Shown in pieces: positions 1 to 6,832 of a stretch of DNA of 7,645 nucleotides. The notes under the pieces are model-generated. The model saw nothing but the letters and a program-made list of their open reading frames with translations, made no database searches and had not been told where the DNA came from. Each line of letters opens with the position of its first letter. The stretch's first letter is position 1. Source of the DNA: Sulfurovum sp. (lineage in GTDB: Bacteria > Campylobacterota > Campylobacteria > Campylobacterales > Sulfurovaceae); contig DQVJ01000002.1 in assembly GCA_015661795.1 (NCBI GenBank), positions 1 to 7,645 of the forward strand, in the 5' to 3' direction. The position numbers and the translations under genes are program-made.

Positions 1-1
1 A

Positions 2-373
2 ACAGAATACACACAACTCCAAAATAAAAATGCACAACAGAGATTACTGATTCAACAACAACAATCACAAATTGATGCATTAAAAGGTAAGAAAACCAGT
101 AGTTCTCTACAAAAAGTACGGAAAAGAAATGTCAAGTTAAAAAAAGTTGAAGATGACAACTATAGTTCAGAGTATATGTATCCAAAAACAAAACAAAAAC
201 CTCAGAATACTACAAAATTAACACAAAATCAGACAACAACTGCTTCATCTATTATGGGAAGAGAAGAATGTATAAGTATGATTGGAGCAGATAAGTTTGA
301 AAAATACACGCAAATGTTTGGTAATGAAGCAGCGTCTATTAAAAGATGTGCCATGCTCAAAGCGATGAATTAG
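2..373 (+). CDS. C-terminal part of an unrecognised protein, 5' end outside window
   Basis: The frame is open from the first bases of the window to a TAG at 371-373, so this is the last 123 residues of a longer protein. The first in-frame ATG (176) is internal and unlikely to be the true start. Visible residues 5-24 are Gln/Asn-rich and could end a coiled coil. Residues 29-48 are Lys/Arg-rich, and about 60-82 is a Thr/Gln/Asn/Lys low-complexity linker. A compact, folded-looking tail (about 85-123) follows, containing ECISMIGADKFEKYTQMFG and ending in Lys-Ala-Met-Asn. The layout of coiled coil, linker and small C-terminal module suggests a structural or anchoring protein, but I do not recognise the family and assign no function. 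It converges on the methyltransferase gene with no intergenic base between the stop codons. Confidence 0.7.
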   Translation, partial: TEYTQLQNKNAQQRLLIQQQQSQIDALKGKKTSSSLQKVRKRNVKLKKVEDDNYSSEYMYPKTKQKPQNTTKLTQNQTTTASSIMGREECISMIGADKFEKYTQMFGNEAASIKRCAMLKAMN

Positions 374-1363
374 TTACACTTTTTTTAAGTGTATCATTTT
401 AAATCTATCACCCATCATCGTGGGTGAAATCAATGTTTTGATTCTATCTGCTTCCCTTGCATATTGCTCTTGAGTCGCATGTTTAGAAAACTGTTCTAAT
501 ATATCTATCAAACCAAAACGTATCAAAGCACGTGCTTGGGTCTCATAAAGCACTTCAGTAAAATTTTCTGCTTCAAATGCTTCGCTTACATGTCCAAAGT
601 TAACATCATATGTAATATCATCTTTTTTAAATGATTCACAAAGTACTAAGTCATCATCAAATAGAGGAAAGGTCTCATGGGATCGATAAACACGAATAGA
701 AAAATCATTCCTTACATATTTCTCGCCATAATCAAATGTCACAAAATCACATTTCTTGATACCTGTAGCCATCTCATTGGCAAACTTTTCATAACCTTGT
801 GCCACCTCACCTTGCTTTAAATGATGTTTCTTAGCCCAACTCAACATCTTTTCTGTTGCATCTTCCCATACTATCTTATCATCTATCACTAATGCAACCT
901 TACCGTTCCTTAACAACTCACAAGGAAACGCATCAAAAATTTCATTTGCGACTACAAAAGCATAGTTGACTTTAACATCTGAGATATCATTAAAATGTGT
1001 GATTTCAATATCATCACCAAAACGCTCATGTATATATGCCAATTGTGCTTTTCTCACCTCATTTTGACGCTCAACAATACCAAACTTGAGGGTTTTTACC
1101 AACTGGGGATCACAAGTATAAAGCCATTGGATCATATCGCATAATAAATATCCTTGGTGTGCTCCAATTTCTATGAGCCATCCGTCTTTGTTGGCTTTAT
1201 CGTCTTTGAGTAACTGATAAAAATAATTGGCAATACTCGCACCAAAAAAACGACTTGTACTTACAGCTGTGTAGAAATCTCCTATTTTTCCTATTGCCTT
1301 AAATGTTTTATAATACCCCTCTTCACCATAAAGCCACTCATTCATATATTTACTAAAGTACAT
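374..1363 (-). CDS. SAM-dependent methyltransferase, MidA/NDUFAF7 family (COG1565)
   Basis: This 329-residue protein is predicted to be a soluble class I methyltransferase of the family that includes mitochondrial NDUFAF7/MidA, which dimethylates an arginine of a complex I subunit. The target of bacterial members is not established. Family blocks are visible in order: GDFYTAVSTSRFFG (28-41), the SAM-binding motif EIGAHQGYLL (65-74), ANEIFDAFP (139-147), DYG (211-213), a His-containing block near RVYRSHE (224-230), DITYDVNFGHVSE (249-261) and a terminal MMGDRFKMIHLKK. Motif I reads GAHQG where many members have GPGRG, a modest divergence. Length is slightly short for the family (about 350-400). 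The ATG overlaps the end of the TolC-family gene by 11 bp and is preceded by GGGTGG, suggesting translational coupling as the last gene of the operon. No complex I genes are in view, so the link to NADH dehydrogenase assembly is family knowledge only. Confidence 0.85.
   Translation of the reverse strand: MYFSKYMNEWLYGEEGYYKTFKAIGKIGDFYTAVSTSRFFGASIANYFYQLLKDDKANKDGWLIEIGAHQGYLLCDMIQWLYTCDPQLVKTLKFGIVERQNEVRKAQLAYIHERFGDDIEITHFNDISDVKVNYAFVVANEIFDAFPCELLRNGKVALVIDDKIVWEDATEKMLSWAKKHHLKQGEVAQGYEKFANEMATGIKKCDFVTFDYGEKYVRNDFSIRVYRSHETFPLFDDDLVLCESFKKDDITYDVNFGHVSEAFEAENFTEVLYETQARALIRFGLIDILEQFSKHATQEQYAREADRIKTLISPTMMGDRFKMIHLKKV
375..393. terminator. Possible weak terminator hairpin between convergent genes
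   Basis: A perfect 7-bp inverted repeat (TACACTT at 375-381, AAGTGTA at 387-393) flanks a five-T loop. It lies immediately after the plus-strand stop codon and covers the last codons of the minus-strand methyltransferase. On the plus strand it is followed by TCATTTT, a poor U-tract. On the minus strand no U-tract follows. The stem is AT-rich, so termination is plausible for the plus-strand gene but weak. Confidence 0.3.
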
Positions 1364-2570
1364 TTTCCACCCGTATATACAATTTCAATAATTGTATTTG
1401 TTTATCTATTTCATATATCTTTTGATCTATCTTTCTTATCTGAAGAGAATTATGCATAATATCTGCATCAAGAGAGGTCTTCTCTCCTACTTCTGCAAGG
1501 TTTTTCGTCACACGAAACAGACTGTTATATATTTTTTCATCTTTTTTTGCTAAAAATATTTTTTTATTCAAGATATCTAAACTGTTGTATATCCATTGAT
1601 ACTCTTCCTCTACAGTTTCTCTTCTGTCTATGACCTGTACTGCAGCTTTTAGCTTTTCAACTTTACTCGCTTCAATATCATCAAATGAATTCACATCAAT
1701 AGGCATAGAAATAGAAAATCCATAATTATAGTATTGCTCTTGCAGTATAGAATTAGGTCCAACAAATAGAGGATTTATATCACCATCCGTATATCGTCCT
1801 TGCAAAGAAACTGTTGGCAAATATTTAGCCCATGTAATTTTTTCATTGTACTCTGACTGTATTGCACGTAATCTATCTACTTTTAATTCGAGATTTTTTT
1901 CTACATACTGTGATTTATCTATCAATTTTAGTACAGGAAGTTTTAAGTTCTCAGGCTTTTTATCACTTAGTATAGCAAACCTTTGTTTTAATTCTAATAC
2001 ATTGAATTCCATCTCAAGTAAAGCTATTTCATCCTGATTTTTCTTTAAGATAGCTTGGTCTAAAAAACTACTATCCAAAAGGCCCGTATTATAACTATCA
2101 CGTTTTTGACGTATATCTATAATATCATTTTTGATTAATAATTTTAATTTTTCCTGTTCTAACTTTGTTTTTTCTAAATTAAAAAGTATAGAAACCGCGT
2201 CTCCAATCATTTTACGTCTTTGAAACGTAATCTCTGCATTGTTAGCATCACGAAGGGCATTTGAATATTTAATAGCATAATAAATGCCCCCTGATCTGAA
2301 AATTGGTTGGTCAATCACAATACTAAAAGTACCGACAATAATCGTTTGATTACCAAACTGCGTAGAATAATCTTTTCCATAACGCAAGGTAATAGGATTA
2401 ATCCAACTTTTCGATAACTTATCACTTTCCAACTCGTTACTTTGAAAATCATAATCAAACAAAAGCTCTTTATTTGTGGAGAGTATATCTCCCAATTCAT
2501 CCCCATATATACTAGCTGTCAATAGACTACAAAGTACTAATAGCTTCTTCAAAACGTTTGAATCCTTCAT
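1353..2570 (-). CDS. TolC-family outer membrane efflux protein
   Basis: This 405-residue protein is predicted to be an outer membrane channel of the TolC/OEP family, which forms trimeric beta-barrel and alpha-helical exit ducts for export systems. An N-terminal signal peptide is evident (Lys-Lys then LLVLCSLLTASIYG, cleavage likely near residue 23). There is no proper lipobox. The two-fold family repeat can be followed: strand/helix start QPIFRSGGIYYA (88-99), YNTGLLDSSFLDQA (160-173), then WAKYLPTVSLQGRY (247-260), YGFSISMPIDV (283-293) and VGEKTSLDADIMHNSL (361-376), with long heptad-rich helices between. Length is near the short end for the family. The ATG lies 44 bp inside the argD 3' end with only a weak ribosome site. 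A TTG at codon 7 (2550-2552) would give a cleaner MKKLLVLC start with AAGGA 10 nt upstream. It probably works with the adaptor encoded upstream in the same operon. The substrate is unknown. Confidence 0.85.
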   Translation of the reverse strand: MKDSNVLKKLLVLCSLLTASIYGDELGDILSTNKELLFDYDFQSNELESDKLSKSWINPITLRYGKDYSTQFGNQTIIVGTFSIVIDQPIFRSGGIYYAIKYSNALRDANNAEITFQRRKMIGDAVSILFNLEKTKLEQEKLKLLIKNDIIDIRQKRDSYNTGLLDSSFLDQAILKKNQDEIALLEMEFNVLELKQRFAILSDKKPENLKLPVLKLIDKSQYVEKNLELKVDRLRAIQSEYNEKITWAKYLPTVSLQGRYTDGDINPLFVGPNSILQEQYYNYGFSISMPIDVNSFDDIEASKVEKLKAAVQVIDRRETVEEEYQWIYNSLDILNKKIFLAKKDEKIYNSLFRVTKNLAEVGEKTSLDADIMHNSLQIRKIDQKIYEIDKQIQLLKLYIRVENVL

Positions 2571-3711
2571 TTATTTCATCTTTACTAATAGTTATACTTG
2601 GTAAAAAACGTACGGTATTACGACCTGCTTTTAAAACTATTAAACCTTCTTTTAAACAGTTTTTTATCACTTCTGCTTGTATTTCTGTATTTATTGCCCG
2701 TAATCCTCGCATCAACCCTAAACCTACTTCTTTTTCAAATAAATGAGTATATTTATCGACTATATCTTTGACTTTATGAGAAAAATAAATAAAAACTTCA
2801 TCTAAAGTACCACTCTCATAAAGAGGAGTTAATATGTCTAAAACAGCTAAACCCGCTGTTGTACTTAGATAGTTACCTCCAAAAGTACTCCCATGATCTC
2901 CAGCACTCAAAACTTCTTTATGTCTCGTCATCACAGCACCTATAGGTACCCCACCACCTAAACCTTTAGCCAATGTAATAATATCTGGTTCAATTTCATA
3001 TAGATTTGAAGCTAAGAATTCTCCTGTACGGTATACACCTGTTTGTACTTCATCAACAATTAATAAAATCTCTTTACTTTTTAAGTGTCTAGCCAGTTTT
3101 TGGATCTCCTCTTTTTCAAAAGGTTGTACACCACCTTCACCTTGCACAAGCTCAATCAAAACAGCTACCGTTTCATCATCAATAGCCTTATAAACATCTT
3201 CTATACTCTTTTCATAAGAAAACCCATCAGGGTAAGGAGAAAAATGAGGAGTATGAAAACTCTCTTGACCTGTTGCTTTGACTGTAGTAATGGTTCGACC
3301 ATGAAAAGAATGTTCTAAAGTAATCACCTTGTAGCGTTTATTGTTAAACTTTGTTTCACCATATTTACGTGCTATTTTTATAGCTCCTTCATTTGCTTCC
3401 GCACCTGAGTTGGCAAAAAATATACCCATGTCATATCCACTTAAGTCCACTATTTTTTGTGCTAATTTCGCTTGTGGTTCGATCACTTGCAGGTTTGAAA
3501 TATGTATAATATTTTTCGTTTGCTCACAAATAGCCGAAGTCAAGATATCATTTCCATGGCCTACAGAATTAACCCCAATACCTGATGCAAAGTCTATATA
3601 GTCTTTGCCATTTTCATCATATAATGTAGAGCCTACTCCCTTTACAAAGTTTGTATAATCACGTGCGTATGTTTGTAATATGTACTGTTTGTCTTGTTCT
3701 TCTAAAGTCAT
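2527..3711 (-). CDS. argD: Acetylornithine aminotransferase (class III PLP aminotransferase)
   Basis: This 394-residue cytoplasmic enzyme matches class III aminotransferases of the acetylornithine type, which convert N-acetylglutamate semialdehyde to N-acetylornithine in arginine synthesis. ArgD enzymes often also act on succinyl-diaminopimelate. Landmarks are FASGIGVNSVGHGN (41-54), the phosphate-binding NSGAEANEGA (101-110), HSFHGRT (134-140), ELVQGEGGV (187-195), Asp220 in IVDEVQTG (contacts the pyridine nitrogen), the PLP Schiff-base lysine Lys249 in TLAKGLGGGVPIGA, and HGSTFGGN (273-280). Length is normal. The ATG is preceded by TAAGGAT with 7-nt spacing, and this site shares its TAA with the stop codon of the molybdoenzyme gene 11 bp upstream. 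Its 3' end encodes the TolC-family start in another frame. No other arginine gene is in the window, so related ornithine or 4-aminobutyrate aminotransferases remain alternatives, although the sequence reads most like ArgD. Confidence 0.9.
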   Translation of the reverse strand: MTLEEQDKQYILQTYARDYTNFVKGVGSTLYDENGKDYIDFASGIGVNSVGHGNDILTSAICEQTKNIIHISNLQVIEPQAKLAQKIVDLSGYDMGIFFANSGAEANEGAIKIARKYGETKFNNKRYKVITLEHSFHGRTITTVKATGQESFHTPHFSPYPDGFSYEKSIEDVYKAIDDETVAVLIELVQGEGGVQPFEKEEIQKLARHLKSKEILLIVDEVQTGVYRTGEFLASNLYEIEPDIITLAKGLGGGVPIGAVMTRHKEVLSAGDHGSTFGGNYLSTTAGLAVLDILTPLYESGTLDEVFIYFSHKVKDIVDKYTHLFEKEVGLGLMRGLRAINTEIQAEVIKNCLKEGLIVLKAGRNTVRFLPSITISKDEINEGFKRFEEAISTL

Positions 3712-3722
3712 TTTATTTATCC

Positions 3723-5480
3723 TTATATTTTTTCTATTTGTATTTTTACTTCCTGATAACAGGCATTTTCACCTTCATTACTCTGCATCGTTGGTGTCAA
3801 AAAATTTACTCCTAAAGTATTGCTAGTCACCAGCACACAATTACTTCTTATATGCTCGTTAAGGACAACTTCAAGCTCAACTACACCATAATTTGATGAT
3901 ATTTTAACTTTATCACCTTCTAAGTAACCAACTTTAGGATGTATTTGTATTTTCGTATCACGTTTAAACTGTGTATTGAGTGCCTTGCTTGTTTTCGAAG
4001 ACAAAAAATAAAATCTTTTATCTACATCTGCAGAATAAAAAAAGCTATCATCCAACTTATTGATAAATATAAACGGCTCATTACCCCCTTTTCCAAAACC
4101 TTGGGCATAAGGTATGTCTTCATATCCCGCAGAAACATAGTTTCCGTCTTCTTTCTTACATTGATTCAGCCAAACACGTATGTAATGTTCCTCACTTTCA
4201 AGCCCTTTTAAACGAAAAGCATCAAAAAGATATTGCGTAAACGCATATTCACTTATTCCGATGTGTGAATCTACGATTTTATTCATCTTTTCTACATAGT
4301 GATGACCATAAGAAAGTCTGACATCTTCTTTCTCAAAAAAGTTTTTAGCAGGAATGACAATGTTTGCCCTTTTTGATGTTTCATTTTCATAAAGTCCAAA
4401 ATAAATCAGATTTTCTACTTTCTCCAGAGATTTACATACACGTGTACTATCAGGCATAGATTCTGCCGGATTTCCCCCCTGTATAAACACTGTATCAAAG
4501 TCTGAAAACTCTGTTGTAACTTTCGAAACTGTTTTACAAACAACGTCAAAAGGATTGTCAAATCCTAACTTTGAATTGGAAAGATAGTGTACACCGCACC
4601 CTTTTTTACCAAACATTCCAAGCGTAGCAGCAAGGGAGTCGATGGCACGTAACACTGTATCTCCAGTAGTGTATTTCTGTACACCTGTACCTACTAAAAA
4701 AACAACTTTTTTGTCACATAGATAAGGTATCATAGCCTTCACTTCATCCAAATCAACACCGCAATACCCTAAAAGAGAACTCATTTTAAATTCACATATG
4801 AAATCAAAAAAAGCCTTATATTCAGGTGCAAATTTTTCTAACCATTCATTATCTTGTCTATCTTCCATAACTAAAATACGTACGAGGGCTAATGCTAAAT
4901 AGATATCACTTCGAGGTTGTATCTGGATATGACACTCAGCTTTTTTTGCTATAACTGTGTTCACAGGGTCTATAACCACTATATTTTTTTCTGCCAAAAA
5001 TGGCATGATATGTGCATTGGTGACGGTCACATTCCTTCCCCATATCACTACCGTATCCGCCTCTTTTATTTGCTCAAGAGGTAAGACCCTATTCACCCCT
5101 CTGCCCGCAACGATACCTGCATCTCCAGCACCATCACAAAGACTTCCATGTGTAAGTGTCCCATTCATTCTCTCTAGGAACAAGTTAGTTACTTCTTGCA
5201 TAACACCCATATTTCCTGAACCTCTCCAAAGCAAAGATGCCTCTTTCTTGAATGCATTGTATACAGCATGCATCGCTTCATCCATAGTTACTTCTACACC
5301 ATTGACACGCGGTTTTTCTATACGTACTTCATTATGGATACTTCTATTCAGAAACGTACATAATGATCCATCCCCTGCAGGATGTTCATTGTCTCCTGTC
5401 ATTTTGGGAAACATACCTTCTGTAACTTTGATTTTACAAGCATCATAACAATCCAGTGCACATGCCGTCGTGAGTATCAT
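3723..5480 (-). CDS. Compact cytoplasmic molybdopterin (Mo/W-bisPGD) oxidoreductase
   Basis: This 585-residue protein belongs to the DMSO reductase superfamily (COG0243). The N-terminus has a [4Fe-4S] ligand set C7-x3-C11-x3-C15-x25-C41. The likely metal ligand is Cys115 in GSLCDGAGDAG. Cofactor-binding blocks follow: VVIWGRNVTVTNAH (144-157), VVIDPVNT (168-175), QPRSD (188-192), VGTGVQKYTTG (263-273), QGGNPAESMPDS (334-345) and IPAKNFFEKED (376-386). The C-terminal dinucleotide-binding domain begins near 505 with IHPKVGYLEGDKVKI and ends with VNFLTPTMQSNEGENACY. There is no twin-arginine signal, so it should be cytoplasmic. It is shorter than respiratory members, and no iron-sulfur, membrane or chaperone subunit lies nearby. 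The start overlaps the adaptor stop as ATGA. Substrate and electron partner cannot be read from sequence; a formate dehydrogenase-like or thiosulfate reductase-like annotation would be a guess. Confidence 0.87.
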   Translation of the reverse strand: MILTTACALDCYDACKIKVTEGMFPKMTGDNEHPAGDGSLCTFLNRSIHNEVRIEKPRVNGVEVTMDEAMHAVYNAFKKEASLLWRGSGNMGVMQEVTNLFLERMNGTLTHGSLCDGAGDAGIVAGRGVNRVLPLEQIKEADTVVIWGRNVTVTNAHIMPFLAEKNIVVIDPVNTVIAKKAECHIQIQPRSDIYLALALVRILVMEDRQDNEWLEKFAPEYKAFFDFICEFKMSSLLGYCGVDLDEVKAMIPYLCDKKVVFLVGTGVQKYTTGDTVLRAIDSLAATLGMFGKKGCGVHYLSNSKLGFDNPFDVVCKTVSKVTTEFSDFDTVFIQGGNPAESMPDSTRVCKSLEKVENLIYFGLYENETSKRANIVIPAKNFFEKEDVRLSYGHHYVEKMNKIVDSHIGISEYAFTQYLFDAFRLKGLESEEHYIRVWLNQCKKEDGNYVSAGYEDIPYAQGFGKGGNEPFIFINKLDDSFFYSADVDKRFYFLSSKTSKALNTQFKRDTKIQIHPKVGYLEGDKVKISSNYGVVELEVVLNEHIRSNCVLVTSNTLGVNFLTPTMQSNEGENACYQEVKIQIEKI

Positions 5481-6271
5481 TCTCTAATCTCTACTTTCAT
5501 CAACTTGGAAAACATTTTCTTAGGTGCGGGGATATAAATCTCAGCTCTATAAGAAGAGATAAATTTTTCATCCGCTACTTTCCAAACTTTATCGACTTTA
5601 TACTGTGTTCTATTACCATTGAGATATACACTTTTTCTTTCTAAACCTTTTAACTCATCTGCTTCTAAAAAAACCACTAACTTGGCTCGAGTTTTATCCA
5701 TCACATGTACCAACGAAGCCCCAGGCACTACATAGTCACCTTTTCTTACCATGATTTTGTAAATATACTTATTAGTTACTACTAAAGATTTTTTACGTAT
5801 GGTATCTTTCAACTGTTCTATTCTAGAATGCATATCCAGTATCTGTTTTTTCAAATTCACTATCTTCTCACGGATACCAAGGTATTGCGTTTTTGCAGAT
5901 GTAAAACTGCTAAAAGCATTATCTTTCTGTGTCTTTGAAGCTGTCATAAGTTTATTAATACGTTGATAATACTCTTCTTTTCTTTTTACAGTATTTTTTA
6001 AACTGCTAGCAATATCATTATTGATATCCAACATTTCATGCAGTAATATAACACTTTCTTCTAATAACTCAAGATTAACTTCATCAAGGGTATCATCTAA
6101 ATGTATTATCCTTTTTGAATCTACCATACTGCCTTCAGAATCAAGATCCACCTCAACAACCAAAGCATTTACGGATGACTTTAAAACGATAGATTCGTAA
6201 GGTTCAACTTTTGCATAGTGTACTTTAGCATATATAAACAAAGGTGCCAAGAACAATAATAATATTTTCAT
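5477..6271 (-). CDS. Small HlyD/AcrA-like periplasmic adaptor (membrane fusion protein)
   Basis: This 264-residue protein is predicted to be exported and to bridge an inner-membrane pump to a TolC-type channel. The signal peptide is MKILLLFLAPLFIYA, with cleavage likely after residue 15. The first half-lipoyl segment is diverged (about 24-60, VNALVVEVDLDSEGSMVDSK). A long helical hairpin rich in Lys/Glu/Gln runs about 65-165. The second half-lipoyl and following beta-barrel are clearer: YIYKIMVRKGDYVVPGASLV (about 169-188), then AKLVVFLEADELKGLERKSVYLNG. The membrane-proximal domain of larger adaptors appears absent, and the protein is shorter than typical RND or ABC adaptors (350-400). It is the first gene of the operon, with a 4-bp ATGA overlap to the molybdoenzyme. 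The ribosome site is only a weak AAAAAAGAA. It probably pairs with the TolC-family protein encoded two genes later. The pump is not in the window. Confidence 0.75.
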   Translation of the reverse strand: MKILLLFLAPLFIYAKVHYAKVEPYESIVLKSSVNALVVEVDLDSEGSMVDSKRIIHLDDTLDEVNLELLEESVILLHEMLDINNDIASSLKNTVKRKEEYYQRINKLMTASKTQKDNAFSSFTSAKTQYLGIREKIVNLKKQILDMHSRIEQLKDTIRKKSLVVTNKYIYKIMVRKGDYVVPGASLVHVMDKTRAKLVVFLEADELKGLERKSVYLNGNRTQYKVDKVWKVADEKFISSYRAEIYIPAPKKMFSKLMKVEIRE

Positions 6272-6290
6272 TGAAATTCTTTTTTATTTG

Positions 6291-6299
6291 ATTATAGCA
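6291..6299 (-). promoter_or_regulatory. Extended -10 promoter of the five-gene operon
   Basis: On the minus strand this reads TGCTATAAT, a perfect TATAAT with the TGn extension. It ends 19 nt before the adaptor ATG, giving a very short leader of about 12 nt. No good -35 lies 17 bp upstream (AAGCAT), but extended -10 promoters, and sigma-70 promoters of Campylobacterota in general, often lack one. AT-rich runs occur upstream. Confidence 0.6.
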
Positions 6300-6448
6300 A
6301 AATAGATTTAATCATGCTTCTAGTGGTCTATATCTTTACAATAATTTTCTAGGAATCTTTTTTATAACTTAAATAAAAAGGTAGGTATTAGTTTTCATAC
6401 AATTAACATAAGGTGCAACGATAAGTTATGCCCTATTCCCGTATTTAC

Positions 6449-6464
6449 TATGTCTATCGACATA
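6449..6464. repeat. Small inverted repeat (6-bp stem, 4-nt loop)
   Basis: TATGTC (6449-6454) and GACATA (6459-6464) are perfect inverted copies around TATC. It sits in non-coding DNA just left of a tandem acactttt repeat and the large 18-bp inverted repeat. Function is unknown; it could be part of a transposase-recognised end or a remnant. Confidence 0.4.
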
Positions 6465-6470
6465 CAAGAT

Positions 6471-6490
6471 ACACTTTTAGGGACACTTTT
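6471..6490. repeat. Tandem 8-bp repeat acactttt, 12-bp period
   Basis: ACACTTTT occurs at 6471-6478 and again at 6483-6490, separated by AGGG. The second copy is part of GGGACACTTTT and runs directly into the left arm of the 18-bp inverted repeat. From memory, GGGGACA-type motifs recur beside REP-associated transposase genes in many bacteria, so this may mark the edge of a mobile unit. I could not verify this. Confidence 0.35.
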
Positions 6491-6532
6491 TTTACTAAGT
6501 TATACTACTTTAAATAGTATAACTTAGTAAAA
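6490..6532. repeat. Perfect 18-bp inverted repeat with 7-nt loop
   Basis: Arms at 6490-6507 and 6515-6532 are exact reverse complements around CTTTAAA. The structure starts 9 bp after the antitoxin stop codon. Reading leftward, the stem is followed by A residues instead of a U-tract, and rightward by AGTACACC, so it is not a standard intrinsic terminator in either direction. It may stabilise the antitoxin mRNA 3' end, act as a Rho-assisted stop, or be a hairpin bound by the nearby REP-type transposase. Confidence 0.75.
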
Positions 6533-6541
6533 GTACACCTA

Positions 6542-6832
6542 TTATGTTAATTGAGGTGTAGCATTCAATTGAATTTTCAAAGAATCTATCACCTTCATTA
6601 CGGTATCAAATCTCGGTTTTGCATTAGGGCGAAATGCTTTATATAAACTTTCTCTTCCCAAACCAGTATCTTTTGCTATTTGTGCCATACCTTTTGCTTT
6701 GGCAATATGACCGATGGCTCTTAAGAACTCTTCATTATCTCCATCTTCAAGTACCTGTGAAAGGTATTCAGCCATCGCTTCTTCACTGTCTAGATACTCA
6801 GTAATATCAAAATGTATCAATTCATTATTCAT
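6542..6832 (-). CDS. HigA-like antitoxin (HI1420/COG3636 addiction module family)
   Basis: This 96-residue protein matches the addiction-module antidote family found downstream of HI1419-type toxins: DNA-binding proteins that neutralise the toxin and repress their own promoter. Family blocks are the N-terminal FDITEYLDSEEAMAEYL (8-24), LEDGDNEEFLRAIGHIAKAKGM (28-49) and a Cro/C1-like helix-turn-helix (about 43-67), where AQIAKDTGLGRESLYKAF holds the recognition helix. The tail FDTVMKVIDSLKIQL (75-89) is also typical. Length is normal and the frame intact. A strong AAGGAG (6840-6845) lies 7 nt before the ATG, inside the end of the toxin reading frame. Unbroken, the toxin frame would end at 6825, overlapping this start by 8 bp in the usual toxin-first order. 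With the toxin interrupted it may now be an orphan repressor. Confidence 0.88.
   Translation of the reverse strand: MNNELIHFDITEYLDSEEAMAEYLSQVLEDGDNEEFLRAIGHIAKAKGMAQIAKDTGLGRESLYKAFRPNAKPRFDTVMKVIDSLKIQLNATPQLT

Noticed and set aside
4957..5448. 163-residue open frame on the plus strand
   Set aside because: It lies wholly antisense to the well-supported molybdoenzyme gene, has no family resemblance and no ribosome site; it is a shadow frame.
1353..6271. A complete tripartite efflux system
   Set aside because: Only adaptor and outer membrane components are present; no gene in the window has the membrane segments of an RND, ABC or MFS pump.
6428..6517. 29-residue plus-strand open frame in the non-coding gap
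   Set aside because: Very short, Tyr/Arg/Thr-rich without a known match, no convincing ribosome site, and it runs through the inverted repeat.
6272..6541. Possible tRNA, small RNA gene or CRISPR in the gap
   Set aside because: No cloverleaf, no spaced direct repeats beyond the 8-bp tandem pair, and no promoter-terminator pair that would support a discrete RNA gene.
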